A DNA stretch of 7,517 nucleotides from Planktomarina sp. (GTDB lineage: Bacteria > Pseudomonadota > Alphaproteobacteria > Rhodobacterales > Rhodobacteraceae). Within the stretch, counting starts at the first letter, position 1. Each line of letters starts with the position of its first letter. The notes beneath the pieces were generated by a model. That model saw nothing but the letters and a program-made list of their open reading frames with translations, searched no databases and had not been told where the DNA came from. The stretch is taken from the NCBI GenBank assembly GCA_022425445.1, contig JAKMFM010000070.1:1-7517 (forward strand). The letters run 5' to 3'. Positions 1 through 6,373 of this stretch are shown piece after piece. The position numbers were made by a program, and so were the translations under genes.

Positions 1-597
1 GAGATTTCTATGCTTTGGCTGTGGAAAAGCTCCAGGCTTTTGGGACTTTATTCCAAGGCCATGAGATTGAATTGTCTATCTGCATGCGTGACCCCGGAAC
101 CTTTATTCCAGCAGCTTATGGCAAATCTCACGGTCGGTCGTTTCAACGCTTAATGGCGGGAGCCGCCCCCCTCTGTGGTGCAATGGTCTGGCTTGATCCA
201 TCGCATGCGCACTGTCTTGCCCAGGGCCAAGATCACCGCTTGGTGCAATGAGGATACACCCTTTGTTTGGCCCAAAATTCTGCGTCACCTCATAGGGCTA
301 GATGCAGAAGAACCGGTAAATGCCGGCTATGATTTGATTGGATCTTTGTTGACTGAGATCGGCACTCAAAAAATGCAAAACTATTTCAAAACCAACCCGC
401 CAAACTCAGAAAAAGAACGTCAAAGAGTTTTGGCAGCTTTTCTGGAGCATAATGCCAATCCCGACGAGGTGGAGGAAGAAATCACCTTGCCCGGCTGGAC
501 AAATGATCTGCTGACCCGCCTATCAGACTTATATGATGAAGACGTAAATCCCATCATCTCGCGCGGCGATGTTAAAGTCATTAAGCCAGCCCTGTGA
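1..597 (+). pseudogene. Conserved protein of unknown function, 5' partial, frameshifted
   Basis: The 3' part of a coding region enters from the left edge. Codons from position 3 read in one frame (DFYALAVEKL..., then SICMRDPGTFIPAAY) to about position 167. The protein then continues in the frame of positions 169-597 (VVQWSGLIHRM, AWCNEDTPFVWP, ending DVKVIKPAL, stop TGA). Each frame alone is implausible: the first runs into an unrelated tail ending near 251, and the second has a TAA at 151-153. Skipping one base in the C run 166-171 gives one continuous protein, AGAAPSVVQWSG across the join. The joined sequence resembles a hypothetical protein I associate with Rhodobacteraceae, with a central WCNEDTP and an acidic C-terminal helix region. 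I cannot assign a function. If the extra C is a sequencing error the gene is intact; a GTG at 175 could otherwise be called as a 140-aa fragment. Confidence 0.7.
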
Positions 598-612
598 AGG
601 CCAGTCCCAAAA

Positions 613-822
613 TCACATGCCCAAGGCTTCTTTATACATTTCCAAAATTGCTTCTTCTTCCGCAATATCATTTTGATCCCGCTTGCGCAGGGTGATGAGT
701 TTGCGCATGACTTTCGTATCGTACCCACGGCCTTTGGCCTCTGCCATGACCTCTTTTTGTTGTTCTGCCAGATCCTTTTTTTCGGCATCCAAACGCTCGA
801 TACGTTCTATGAACTGCCGCAA
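613..822 (-). CDS. DUF2312 family protein, GapR-like DNA-binding protein, N-terminally disrupted
   Basis: The translatable part is 69 aa, nearly all of the DUF2312 domain: RQFIERIERLDAEKKDL, then AEAKGRGYDTKVMRKLI, ending EMYKEALGM. DUF2312 includes GapR of Caulobacter, a small nucleoid-associated protein that binds overtwisted, AT-rich DNA and aids topology during replication and transcription. The protein is highly charged and coiled-coil-like, as expected for the family. The in-frame reading continues upstream through RVTADEL, which belongs to the domain's usual N-terminus, but meets TAA at 843-841. The only start left in frame near the domain edge is TTG at 822, which has no visible Shine-Dalgarno. 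The gene converges on its left neighbour with 15 bp between stops, and diverges from the membrane-protein gene at 975. The family call is firm; whether this copy is expressed is uncertain. Confidence 0.85.
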   Translation of the reverse strand: MRQFIERIERLDAEKKDLAEQQKEVMAEAKGRGYDTKVMRKLITLRKRDQNDIAEEEAILEMYKEALGM

Positions 823-864
823 TTCATCGGCGGTGACGCGTTAGCTGCTGTCGATTTCTGACAT
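823..864 (-). other. Probable original start of the DUF2312 gene, with a nonsense codon at position 8
   Basis: On the minus strand an ATG at 864-862 follows GGAG with 6 bases between (GGAGTCCCCCATG). It reads MSEIDSS, then TAA (843-841), then RVTADEL, directly in frame with the DUF2312 domain. The good ribosome site and the domain-like residues after the stop argue that 864 is the original start and that the TAA is a mutation or base-call error. A single substitution in that codon (for example to CAA or AAA) would restore an 83-aa protein. Termination followed by reinitiation at TTG 822, 18 bases beyond the stop codon, is also possible. Confidence 0.6.
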
Positions 865-974
865 GGGGGACTCCGTTGCAATAAGTGATGGGGCAGCGAT
901 ACCCTTCGTTTTCGACTTGCACAAGCCGCCTTCCTTCGCGACTGTGGCGCCAACTTAAAGTTTCGGAGTAGACT
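865..974. other. Divergent intergenic region between the DUF2312 gene and the small membrane protein gene
   Basis: This stretch must hold promoters for the leftward DUF2312 gene and the rightward gene at 975. The visible elements are the two ribosome sites: GGAG before ATG 864 on the minus strand, and GGAG at 965-968 before ATG 975. A GANTC site (GACTC, 869-873), the target of the alphaproteobacterial CcrM methyltransferase, lies next to the DUF2312 ribosome site. I see no convincing -35/-10 pair and no terminator hairpin. Confidence 0.4.
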
Positions 975-1187
975 ATGGATTGGCTCATCATCCCAGGGAT
1001 TATCGTGACCTTTATCGGCCTTGGGCTGCTATTTTATACCATCGCACGGATCATGCGGGCGAAGAAAAAAGGCCTCAGCGATGATGACATGAAAATGCAG
1101 CTTCAATCGGCAATCGCTTGGAACCTAGGCGCTATGGGATGTTCTGCAATTGGGCTGATGATGGTGGTGATTGGCATTATGCTTTAA
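975..1187 (+). CDS. Small two-helix membrane protein of unknown function
   Basis: This 70-aa protein has two hydrophobic segments. Residues ~3-25 (LIIPGIIVTFIGLGLLFYTIARI) are followed by a basic stretch RAKKKGL and an acidic DDD. A second helix covers residues ~48-69 (AIAWNLGAMGCS... to VVIGIML). The basic loop suggests a helical hairpin with the loop in the cytoplasm. GGAG at 965-968 lies 6 bases before the ATG, a good ribosome site supporting this start. Proteins of this type occur as conserved hypotheticals in Rhodobacteraceae; I know of no assigned role. The DUF442 gene begins 45 bp downstream on the same strand, so co-transcription is likely, but this does not reveal a function. Confidence 0.8.
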   Translation: MDWLIIPGIIVTFIGLGLLFYTIARIMRAKKKGLSDDDMKMQLQSAIAWNLGAMGCSAIGLMMVVIGIML

Positions 1188-1232
1188 CCCGCCGCGGCAC
1201 TGCAGACATACGACAACGAGGACTTACCTAAC

Positions 1233-1670
1233 ATGCAGTATAACACCCTTTCCGACGATTATTCAGTATCACCGCAAATAGACGTCACCGACGTGCCCAG
1301 CATCGCACAGGCCGGTTTCAAATCTGTCATCTGTAATCGCCCTGATCAAGAAAACCCCGTATCCCGCCAAATTGAGGCAATTGGGGCCGCCGTGGAGGCC
1401 GCCGGGATGGACTTCGCCGAGAATGTTTTTGATCCTTCGAGTTTTGGCCCCGATAAGATTGAGCGCCAAGCAGAACTTTTGGCGCAATTGCCTGGCCCAG
1501 TTTTTGCCTATTGCGCCTCGGGCAATCGCTGCAGCGTTGTTTGGGCCTTTACACAAGCCGGGCGCGTCGCGACCGATCGCATTTTGGACGCCACCACCCG
1601 TGCAGGGTATCAATTGGCCCACCTCAGGCCACAGCTCGAAATGATGGCACTTAATCGCGCGGAAGGCTGA
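1233..1670 (+). CDS. DUF442/TIGR01244-type phosphatase-like (beta-lactamase hydrolase-like) protein
   Basis: The 145-aa protein has the usual layout of the DUF442 family, a small protein-tyrosine-phosphatase/rhodanese-like fold. The N-terminus has VSPQI (residues 12-16) and SVICNRPDQ (31-39), hallmarks of the family. The active-site loop is YCASGNRC, with Cys94 and Arg99 in a Cys-x4-Arg arrangement that could hold a phosphate or persulfide. Relatives are annotated as phosphatases, or are fused to persulfide dioxygenase-like domains in sulfide-responsive operons, but no such partner is present here. The ATG at 1233 is preceded by GAGGA (1218-1222) with a rather long spacer of 10 bases. The gene probably follows the small membrane protein gene in one transcript. 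Its 3' end overlaps the convergent kinase gene by 20 bp. The substrate is unknown. Confidence 0.85.
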   Translation: MQYNTLSDDYSVSPQIDVTDVPSIAQAGFKSVICNRPDQENPVSRQIEAIGAAVEAAGMDFAENVFDPSSFGPDKIERQAELLAQLPGPVFAYCASGNRCSVVWAFTQAGRVATDRILDATTRAGYQLAHLRPQLEMMALNRAEG

Positions 1671-4305
1671 TGCGAAACGCCGCGCCGCGCTGACCGGGCA
1701 AATAGAAAATTTGCCCGCCCAAATTACTGATGATCTCGCGGCAAATCGCAAGACCAAGACCAGCGCCCCCGGCCTTTGTATGATCGGAGGCACGAGCAAA
1801 CTTCTCGAAAATCATATCCTGATTGGCTTTATCTACCCCATCGCCATTGTCGATGAAATCCACGGTCATAGCCACAGGCGTCTCGGTGACAATGATGCGC
1901 AACTCTGGCTGTGGCACTTCGCAATATTTCACAGCATTCGACATGAGATTGATAAACACTTGCGTCAAACGATCCGGGTCTGTGAGGATCGAAATATCCT
2001 CACGCCCAGCGCTGCGACGAATTTTTATATGCTGGCCCGCATTGGCCGAGGCCTGCGCACGGTCCAATATATCGCGCAAACTGGCCTGGCGAAGCTCCAA
2101 CGAGACCTGACCATTCTCAAGCACCGAAAGATCAAGCAAATCATCCAACAACCGGGTCAACCTTTGCGTTTCATCTTCGATGATCCGGGCGTATTTCGGC
2201 CGATCGCCCTCCGCTAGATCTGGATCTTGCAGAATTTCCGAAAAAGCTCGAATCGACGTCATGGGCGTGCGCAGCTCATGGCTGATTTGACTGAGAAAAG
2301 CATCTTTTTGGATGGAGAGCGTCGTGAGTTTGTTATTGGCATCGCGCAGTTTGCGTGCAGTTGTCGTCAACTCTCCCGACTTAGCCTCCAGCTGGTTGGA
2401 ATATTCCATGATCTGAGCGGTTTCATCCGCCACAGCCATCAAATCCTCCACCGTCACAGAGGAGCCACGGGCCATTTGTCCCAACATTGCATGCGCTGTC
2501 GCGGCGCCAACGCTGCCCGCCAAGCCCCGCTCTAGAGTTTCCAGAAATTGCGGCGTCGGATCCGGAAGATAGCCCTGTTTGCCCTGCCGTTGTGCCGCTG
2601 TGCGAAACAAGTTTTGGGCTTGAGCCGCGCCAATAATGCGCTGTGCCATGCCCAAAAGATCTTCTGCATCTGTTGCTCCGCGTTGCCATCCGCGGGCCGA
2701 AGGGCCGCTGTCAAAAGCGCTGATAAATTGTACCGCTTGCACCCGCTCTAAAGGGGAGGGTCTGGATAAGATTGAACCAGCCACGAAGGCGAAGCTGTTG
2801 AGCAATATTGACCAGAAGACCGCATGCACCACCGGATCAAGCCCTTGGATGCCAAACAGGGCGGTCGGTCGGAGCCATTGCATCCCCCAAAGCCCATGGT
2901 CGATTAACTCCTGAGAGATCAAAACTTCCGGCCCAAATGACGGCAAGAACATCGTATAGCTCCAAACCAGCAATCCGCAGATCAAACCAGCCAGAGCTCC
3001 AATTTTGGTCGCCCCTTGCCAAAAGATACCCCCCAGCATTACCGGCAAGATCTGCGCGATACCTGCAAAAGAAATCAAGCCAATAGAGGCCAAGGCCGCC
3101 CCACCACCAGAAATGCGATAATAGAGATAGCCAAGCGTCAAAATGCCTATGATTGAAATGCGCCGGGAAATCAAAACTACACTGCGCACATCGCCAGAAA
3201 TGGTCGCCCCCTGACCGCGCGCGCGCAACCAAATAGGGGTGACTATATGATTTGAAATCATAGTTGATAGGGCAATCGCCGCCACAATCACCATAGAGGT
3301 CGCCGAAGAGAACCCACCCAGAAACGCCAACATCGCCAGACCATTTTGCTCAGCAGACAGCGGAAGGGTGAGCACAAAAAGATCCGGGTTGGACCCCGCA
3401 GGTAAAATATCCAGCCCGACCACCGCAATCGGAATCACGAATAGCGACATGAGCAAGAGATAAAGCGGAAAGGCCCAGCTCGCGGTCGCGAGATGACTTT
3501 CTTCAGAATTTTCCACCACCATCACCTGAAACATGCGCGGCAAGCACAAGAATGCGGCCGCCGATAGAAAAGTAAGCCCAATCCAGCGCCCTGTGCTGAC
3601 TTCCCATTGTGAGATGGGAGAGGCATCAATGCGCGCCAAAACATCTCCAGCCCCCCCTGCCAAGCCCCAGACCACAAAGACCCCGACCGCCAACAGCGCC
3701 AAGAGCTTTACAATCGCCTCAACAGCAATGGCCATAACAACGCCGCTGTGCCGCTCGTTCACGTCAAGATTGCGGGTGCCAAATACAATCGTAAACACAG
3801 CAAGCCCCGCGGCCGTCCACAAAGCAATATTCGTAGAGCTGAGAATGTTCTGAGTGCCCATTGCGAAAACCGATATGGATGTGGTCACCGATTGCAACTG
3901 AAGCGCTATGTAAGGAGTTGTGCCGACCACCGCCATCACCGTCACCAAGCCGCCCAAAAGCGCAGACTTTCCAAACCGCGAGGACAGGAGATCCGCAATT
4001 GAGGTGATCCGCTCCGCGCGGGCAATCCGCACCAACCGACGCAGGATCAACCACCAGCCGATCAGCACCACAGTCGGGCCAAGATAGATGGTCAAAAATT
4101 CTAGGCCCGACCGCGCTGCGAAGCCCACAGCGCCGTAAAAGGTCCAAGCGGTGCAGTAGATCGACAATGACAGGGTATAGATGAGCGGCGTGCGCATCCA
4201 GCCGCCGCGCCCGGCATCACTCGCCCGCTCTGCCCAAAAGGCAACGCCAAACAGGAAAGCCACATAAATAAGGGAGACGAAAATCAGCAGATCGAGAGAC
4301 AGCAT
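1651..4305 (-). CDS. Sodium/solute symporter-type sensor histidine kinase (SSS-STAC-HisKA-HATPase, CrbS/CbrA-like)
   Basis: The 884-aa membrane sensor kinase has four parts. Residues 1 to ~515 form a Na+/solute symporter (SSS) domain with about 12-13 transmembrane helices, including the conserved GGFSSATSMVIVAAIALST (330-348). Residues ~540-635 form a STAC-like linker (LERGLAGSVGAATAHAMLG), followed by a short coiled coil (~635-665). HisKA carries the phosphoacceptor His676 in ISHELRTP. The HATPase has the N-box with Asn790 (LMSNAVKY), G1 DNGDG (819-823) and G2 GGAGLGL (846-852). All catalytic motifs are present and there is no PAS or receiver domain. Relatives include CbrA (histidine-linked) and CrbS (acetate switch); solute transport or binding is thought to be coupled to kinase activity. 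The ATG directly abuts the stop of the upstream 89-aa gene, with GGAG 4 bases before it. The cognate partner is most likely the receiver protein encoded two genes upstream. Confidence 0.95.
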   Translation of the reverse strand: MLSLDLLIFVSLIYVAFLFGVAFWAERASDAGRGGWMRTPLIYTLSLSIYCTAWTFYGAVGFAARSGLEFLTIYLGPTVVLIGWWLILRRLVRIARAERITSIADLLSSRFGKSALLGGLVTVMAVVGTTPYIALQLQSVTTSISVFAMGTQNILSSTNIALWTAAGLAVFTIVFGTRNLDVNERHSGVVMAIAVEAIVKLLALLAVGVFVVWGLAGGAGDVLARIDASPISQWEVSTGRWIGLTFLSAAAFLCLPRMFQVMVVENSEESHLATASWAFPLYLLLMSLFVIPIAVVGLDILPAGSNPDLFVLTLPLSAEQNGLAMLAFLGGFSSATSMVIVAAIALSTMISNHIVTPIWLRARGQGATISGDVRSVVLISRRISIIGILTLGYLYYRISGGGAALASIGLISFAGIAQILPVMLGGIFWQGATKIGALAGLICGLLVWSYTMFLPSFGPEVLISQELIDHGLWGMQWLRPTALFGIQGLDPVVHAVFWSILLNSFAFVAGSILSRPSPLERVQAVQFISAFDSGPSARGWQRGATDAEDLLGMAQRIIGAAQAQNLFRTAAQRQGKQGYLPDPTPQFLETLERGLAGSVGAATAHAMLGQMARGSSVTVEDLMAVADETAQIMEYSNQLEAKSGELTTTARKLRDANNKLTTLSIQKDAFLSQISHELRTPMTSIRAFSEILQDPDLAEGDRPKYARIIEDETQRLTRLLDDLLDLSVLENGQVSLELRQASLRDILDRAQASANAGQHIKIRRSAGREDISILTDPDRLTQVFINLMSNAVKYCEVPQPELRIIVTETPVAMTVDFIDNGDGVDKANQDMIFEKFARASDHTKAGGAGLGLAICREIISNLGGQIFYLPGQRGAAFRISLPRD

Positions 4306-4575
4306 TCAGCTCCGTCCCACGCCAAATCGTTTGATCAGAAGTGCCAAGCCCAAAGCGCAACAGATCAACCCAGCCCAGACAACAAACAGGTAAATTAAAG
4401 CGGTAGAGGTCGCGATTCCCGCAGCTGGGGCAACCTCAGAGCTACGCAACCACATGATCGGAAGCAAAAAAAGAATCATCCCAACGCAAGGCAAAATCAA
4501 TGCTGAATCTGTTAGACGCTGCCCGCGGGCGGCATTCGCAGCCCGTTTCATGGTTTGATCGCGCTTGCCAATCAC
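4306..4575 (-). CDS. Small two-helix membrane protein coupled to the symporter-kinase
   Basis: The 89-aa protein has a basic N-terminus (KRDQTMKRAANAARGQR) and two hydrophobic segments: residues ~26-44 (ALILPCVGMILFLLPIMWL) and ~58-82 (TALIYLFVVWAGLICCALGLALLIK). It ends in a basic tail, so both ends are probably cytoplasmic. The GTG start at 4575 overlaps the receiver gene's TGA by 4 bp (GTGA), and its own TGA touches the kinase ATG, so translation of the three is coupled. An ATG at codon 9 (4551) is an alternative start; neither start has a strong Shine-Dalgarno. By position it resembles the small subunits that accompany some SSS transporters (DUF485 with ActP, DUF4212 proteins), but I do not see those motifs. 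A role as an accessory subunit of the kinase is inference. Confidence 0.75.
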   Translation of the reverse strand: MIGKRDQTMKRAANAARGQRLTDSALILPCVGMILFLLPIMWLRSSEVAPAAGIATSTALIYLFVVWAGLICCALGLALLIKRFGVGRS

Positions 4576-4943
4576 GGCGCGTGTCCGACCAGCGCGTTCA
4601 TAGTTTTCAAAACCTCTGCATTTGAAAATGGCTTGGTCATATACTGGGTTGCCCCGCGCGCTATAGCGGTGTCGCGATCTTTCGTTTGGCCTTTTGCGGT
4701 GAGCATCAAAATTGGGATGTCTTTGTAGTCCGGCAGGCTGCGCAACTCTTCGAGAATTTCAAAACCAGAGCGATTGGGCAGCATGACGTCCAAGATAATG
4801 GCATTTGGAGCCGTTTGAACGGTTGTGGCGACAGCATTGGCCCCGTCGGAATGCGCGTCAACTTTCCAACCATCGCGTAGAAATATGAAACTGAGGGCTT
4901 CTATGATATTCGGTTCGTCTTCGATCAGCAAAACATGCCGCAT
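4572..4943 (-). CDS. Stand-alone receiver-domain response regulator (CheY-like)
   Basis: The 123-aa single receiver domain has no output domain. It shows MRHVLLIEDEP with the acidic pair Glu8/Asp9, phosphoacceptor Asp52 in IILDVMLPNRSG, conserved Thr82 in LMLTAKG, and Lys104 in YMTKPF, so phosphorylation should be functional. The start is the ATG at 4943-4941: a near-perfect AGGAGG lies 5 bases upstream, and the family normally begins at MxHVLxIEDE. A longer reading from 5066 would add a 41-residue tail unlike any receiver and overlap the regulator gene. The gene lies 62 bp after the regulator's stop and overlaps the downstream membrane-protein gene by 4 bp. The kinase two genes on is the expected phosphodonor. 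With no DNA-binding domain its output must go through another protein; the upstream regulator is one candidate. Confidence 0.93.
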   Translation of the reverse strand: MRHVLLIEDEPNIIEALSFIFLRDGWKVDAHSDGANAVATTVQTAPNAIILDVMLPNRSGFEILEELRSLPDYKDIPILMLTAKGQTKDRDTAIARGATQYMTKPFSNAEVLKTMNALVGHAP

Positions 4944-4964
4944 TTCAGCCTCCTTTCGTTCAAA

Positions 4965-4980
4965 TTTGCCATCTTTGCCA
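4965..4980. repeat. Tandem TTTGCCA repeat in the leader of the receiver gene
   Basis: On the + strand TTTGCCA occurs at 4965-4971 and again at 4974-4980, 9 bp apart, between the candidate promoter and the Shine-Dalgarno of the receiver gene. It loosely recalls the TTTGCAAA boxes reported for ScfR-type regulators. The match is partial and the spacing differs, so it is only a possible operator. Confidence 0.2.
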
Positions 4981-5009
4981 CTAGACCCGAAATAAACCTG
5001 CTTTGTCAA
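4980..5009 (-). promoter_or_regulatory. Candidate sigma70-type promoter for the receiver/kinase genes
   Basis: The minus strand has a consensus -35, TTGACA (5009-5004), then an 18-base spacer and TCTAGT (4985-4980), a 4/6 match to TATAAT. The start point would be near 4973, leaving a ~30-base leader with the strong AGGAGG. The -35 overlaps the TGA stop of the upstream regulator. This would let the receiver, membrane protein and kinase be transcribed without the regulator. The -10 is weak. Confidence 0.35.
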
Positions 5010-6322
5010 AACCCATCTGAAAAAATTGACGGCTCGCGGCGCGCTGTGCAGGCTTGGATATTGCACAGGCGGCAGGTGCTGCCTATTGGCAAAGGCTGGT
5101 CCGACGTCGGCTTTTCAGAACGCAAGATCAACATCGTCGATCGCAATACTGGCACGCCCTCAAAACTCACGGAGGTGACGCGCTCTGCCACAGAGAAGGT
5201 GTCAAAGAGGTTTTGTGCGGCCAAAGTTCCTGGCCGACCACTGTGTAAAACCTGATGGCGCGCTGCGACGCCGATCTGCGTCAGCGCGCCATAAAGCGGC
5301 CAGCGCGCGCAGGCCGATCCGACCCGCGGGGCTTGGAAATCATCGCAAGGCTGTTTGAACAACAAGCCGCCGCTGCTATCGCAAACCATCAAGCCAACAG
5401 CTGGATGACTGGGATCAGGCGGCAAGCTGGCAAGGCGCCGAAAAATCAAGGGCAGCGAAAGCTCGGTCTCGCGGGCGATTCGCACCGGATCCAGTCCGAG
5501 CTCCGCCACCAGCGCTAACAGTTTCGGCAGGCGGAAGCTCTGTGCATCGTTCCAGTACTGCCTAAAATACGCCATGCCCAAGATTTTTGCCGCCGCTGAA
5601 ACCTCTGCCAATAGAGCATCCGCGACAGAGTCGCTCCAATCCGGCAAGGTTTCGAGCCCTGCAAAGTGATAGGAATGTTTTGCCAAAAGGCTGTCCAGCT
5701 CATCCAGCGGTGACAGCGTATCCAGCACTCGATCCGAATCGCCATCCAGATAATCCGCAAGAGATTGGCTGGCGGTGGCCAGACGAATACTGTCTTGAAA
5801 CACATTGGTTTGAAACCTGCGCTGCCAATTTTGATCCATCTCCCCCGGCTCTGCCAAAATACTCGCGGTAGATCGAATGGCAGAGACGGTTGAAAGCACC
5901 TCATGCAACGCCTCCGACAGAAACGGGTCATGAGCAAGACGATCTGACAAGCTGCTAACGGTTTGTTGTAGAGAGGTAATTTGGCTCTGTTGCGCCGAAA
6001 TTAGATGCGCCCAATCCGTAAAGCGATCAGCAAAATCTTCTGTCTTGCTAAGGTCAACTTCCACATCTGGCCGCGCAATGGCCGCGTCGCGCAGGCTGGT
6101 GAGGAGCCGTTTTTCGGCCCCCTGTGCCAGCGTGCCAGGCTCGACATCCAACGCCGCAGCGATGTTTAATAAGACTTTTCCACCAATACGGCGCCGATTG
6201 TGCTCAATGAGGTTGAGATAGGAGCCAGAAATCCCTGCACGCAGAGCCACCTCGGCTTGCCGCAGCCCAAGCGCCACTCGCCTTTCACGGATTCGACTGC
6301 CAGCAAAACCGCTACGCTCCAT
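5006..6322 (-). CDS. XRE-family transcriptional regulator with C-terminal DUF2083/ScfR-like region and central DHp-like segment
   Basis: This 438-aa regulator has an N-terminal XRE helix-turn-helix (residues ~8-65: RIRERRVALGLRQAEVALRAG, then SGSYLNLIEHNRRRIGG). Its C-terminal part (~240-438) resembles DUF2083, with GLMVCDSSGGLLFK and ACARWPLYGAL, and ends with clustered cysteines Cys417, Cys420 and Cys425. Known relatives (RamB, PccR, MccR) regulate acetate, propionate or methylmalonyl-CoA metabolism and probably sense short-chain acyl-CoAs. The usual central IrrE-like HExxH domain is not seen. Residues ~134-192 instead look like a kinase DHp helix pair (FLSEALHEVLSTVSAIRS). The start is the ATG at 6322-6320, with AAGGAG 7 bases upstream; a 15-residue longer reading to 6367 lacks support. 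The gene heads the minus-strand signalling cluster and diverges from the binding-protein gene. The effector and target genes are inferred, not seen. Confidence 0.85.
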   Translation of the reverse strand: MERSGFAGSRIRERRVALGLRQAEVALRAGISGSYLNLIEHNRRRIGGKVLLNIAAALDVEPGTLAQGAEKRLLTSLRDAAIARPDVEVDLSKTEDFADRFTDWAHLISAQQSQITSLQQTVSSLSDRLAHDPFLSEALHEVLSTVSAIRSTASILAEPGEMDQNWQRRFQTNVFQDSIRLATASQSLADYLDGDSDRVLDTLSPLDELDSLLAKHSYHFAGLETLPDWSDSVADALLAEVSAAAKILGMAYFRQYWNDAQSFRLPKLLALVAELGLDPVRIARETELSLPLIFRRLASLPPDPSHPAVGLMVCDSSGGLLFKQPCDDFQAPRVGSACARWPLYGALTQIGVAARHQVLHSGRPGTLAAQNLFDTFSVAERVTSVSFEGVPVLRSTMLILRSEKPTSDQPLPIGSTCRLCNIQACTARREPSIFSDGF

Positions 6323-6342
6323 ATCATGTCTCCTTGACACTG

Positions 6343-6361
6343 CTTGCAGAACTGTTGCAAA
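6343..6361. promoter_or_regulatory. Candidate regulator operator: tandem TTGCA boxes
   Basis: The + strand reads cTTGCAgA (6343-6350), three bases, then gTTGCAAA (6354-6361). These match TTTGCAAA at 6/8 and 7/8, with centres 11 bp apart. From memory, the PccR site of Rhodobacter sphaeroides is two TTTGCAAA boxes separated by four bases, so this is similar but one base closer. It sits 21-39 bases upstream of the regulator's ATG, within its leader or promoter, a good place for autoregulation. Confidence 0.35.
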
Positions 6362-6373
6362 GCCCAAGCGGGT

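Noticed and set aside
595..615. Possible bidirectional terminator between the two convergent genes on the left
   Set aside because: Only 15 bp separate the stops, and I find no GC-rich inverted repeat followed by a T run.
1269..1799. 176-aa minus-strand open frame
   Set aside because: It lies opposite the DUF442 gene and its junction with the kinase gene, and the predicted protein has no recognisable domain. It is a shadow of the real genes.
1711..2217. 168-aa plus-strand open frame
   Set aside because: It is antisense to the HisKA/HATPase part of the kinase, whose motifs are all intact. No family resemblance is seen.
4944..5066. Longer reading of the receiver gene starting at 5066
   Set aside because: The added 41 residues do not resemble a receiver, they overlap the regulator's coding end, and the internal ATG at 4943 has a near-perfect AGGAGG.
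6323..6367. 15-residue N-terminal extension of the XRE regulator
   Set aside because: The ATG at 6322 has AAGGAG seven bases upstream, and the HTH begins right after it. The extension covers the putative operator and ribosome site.
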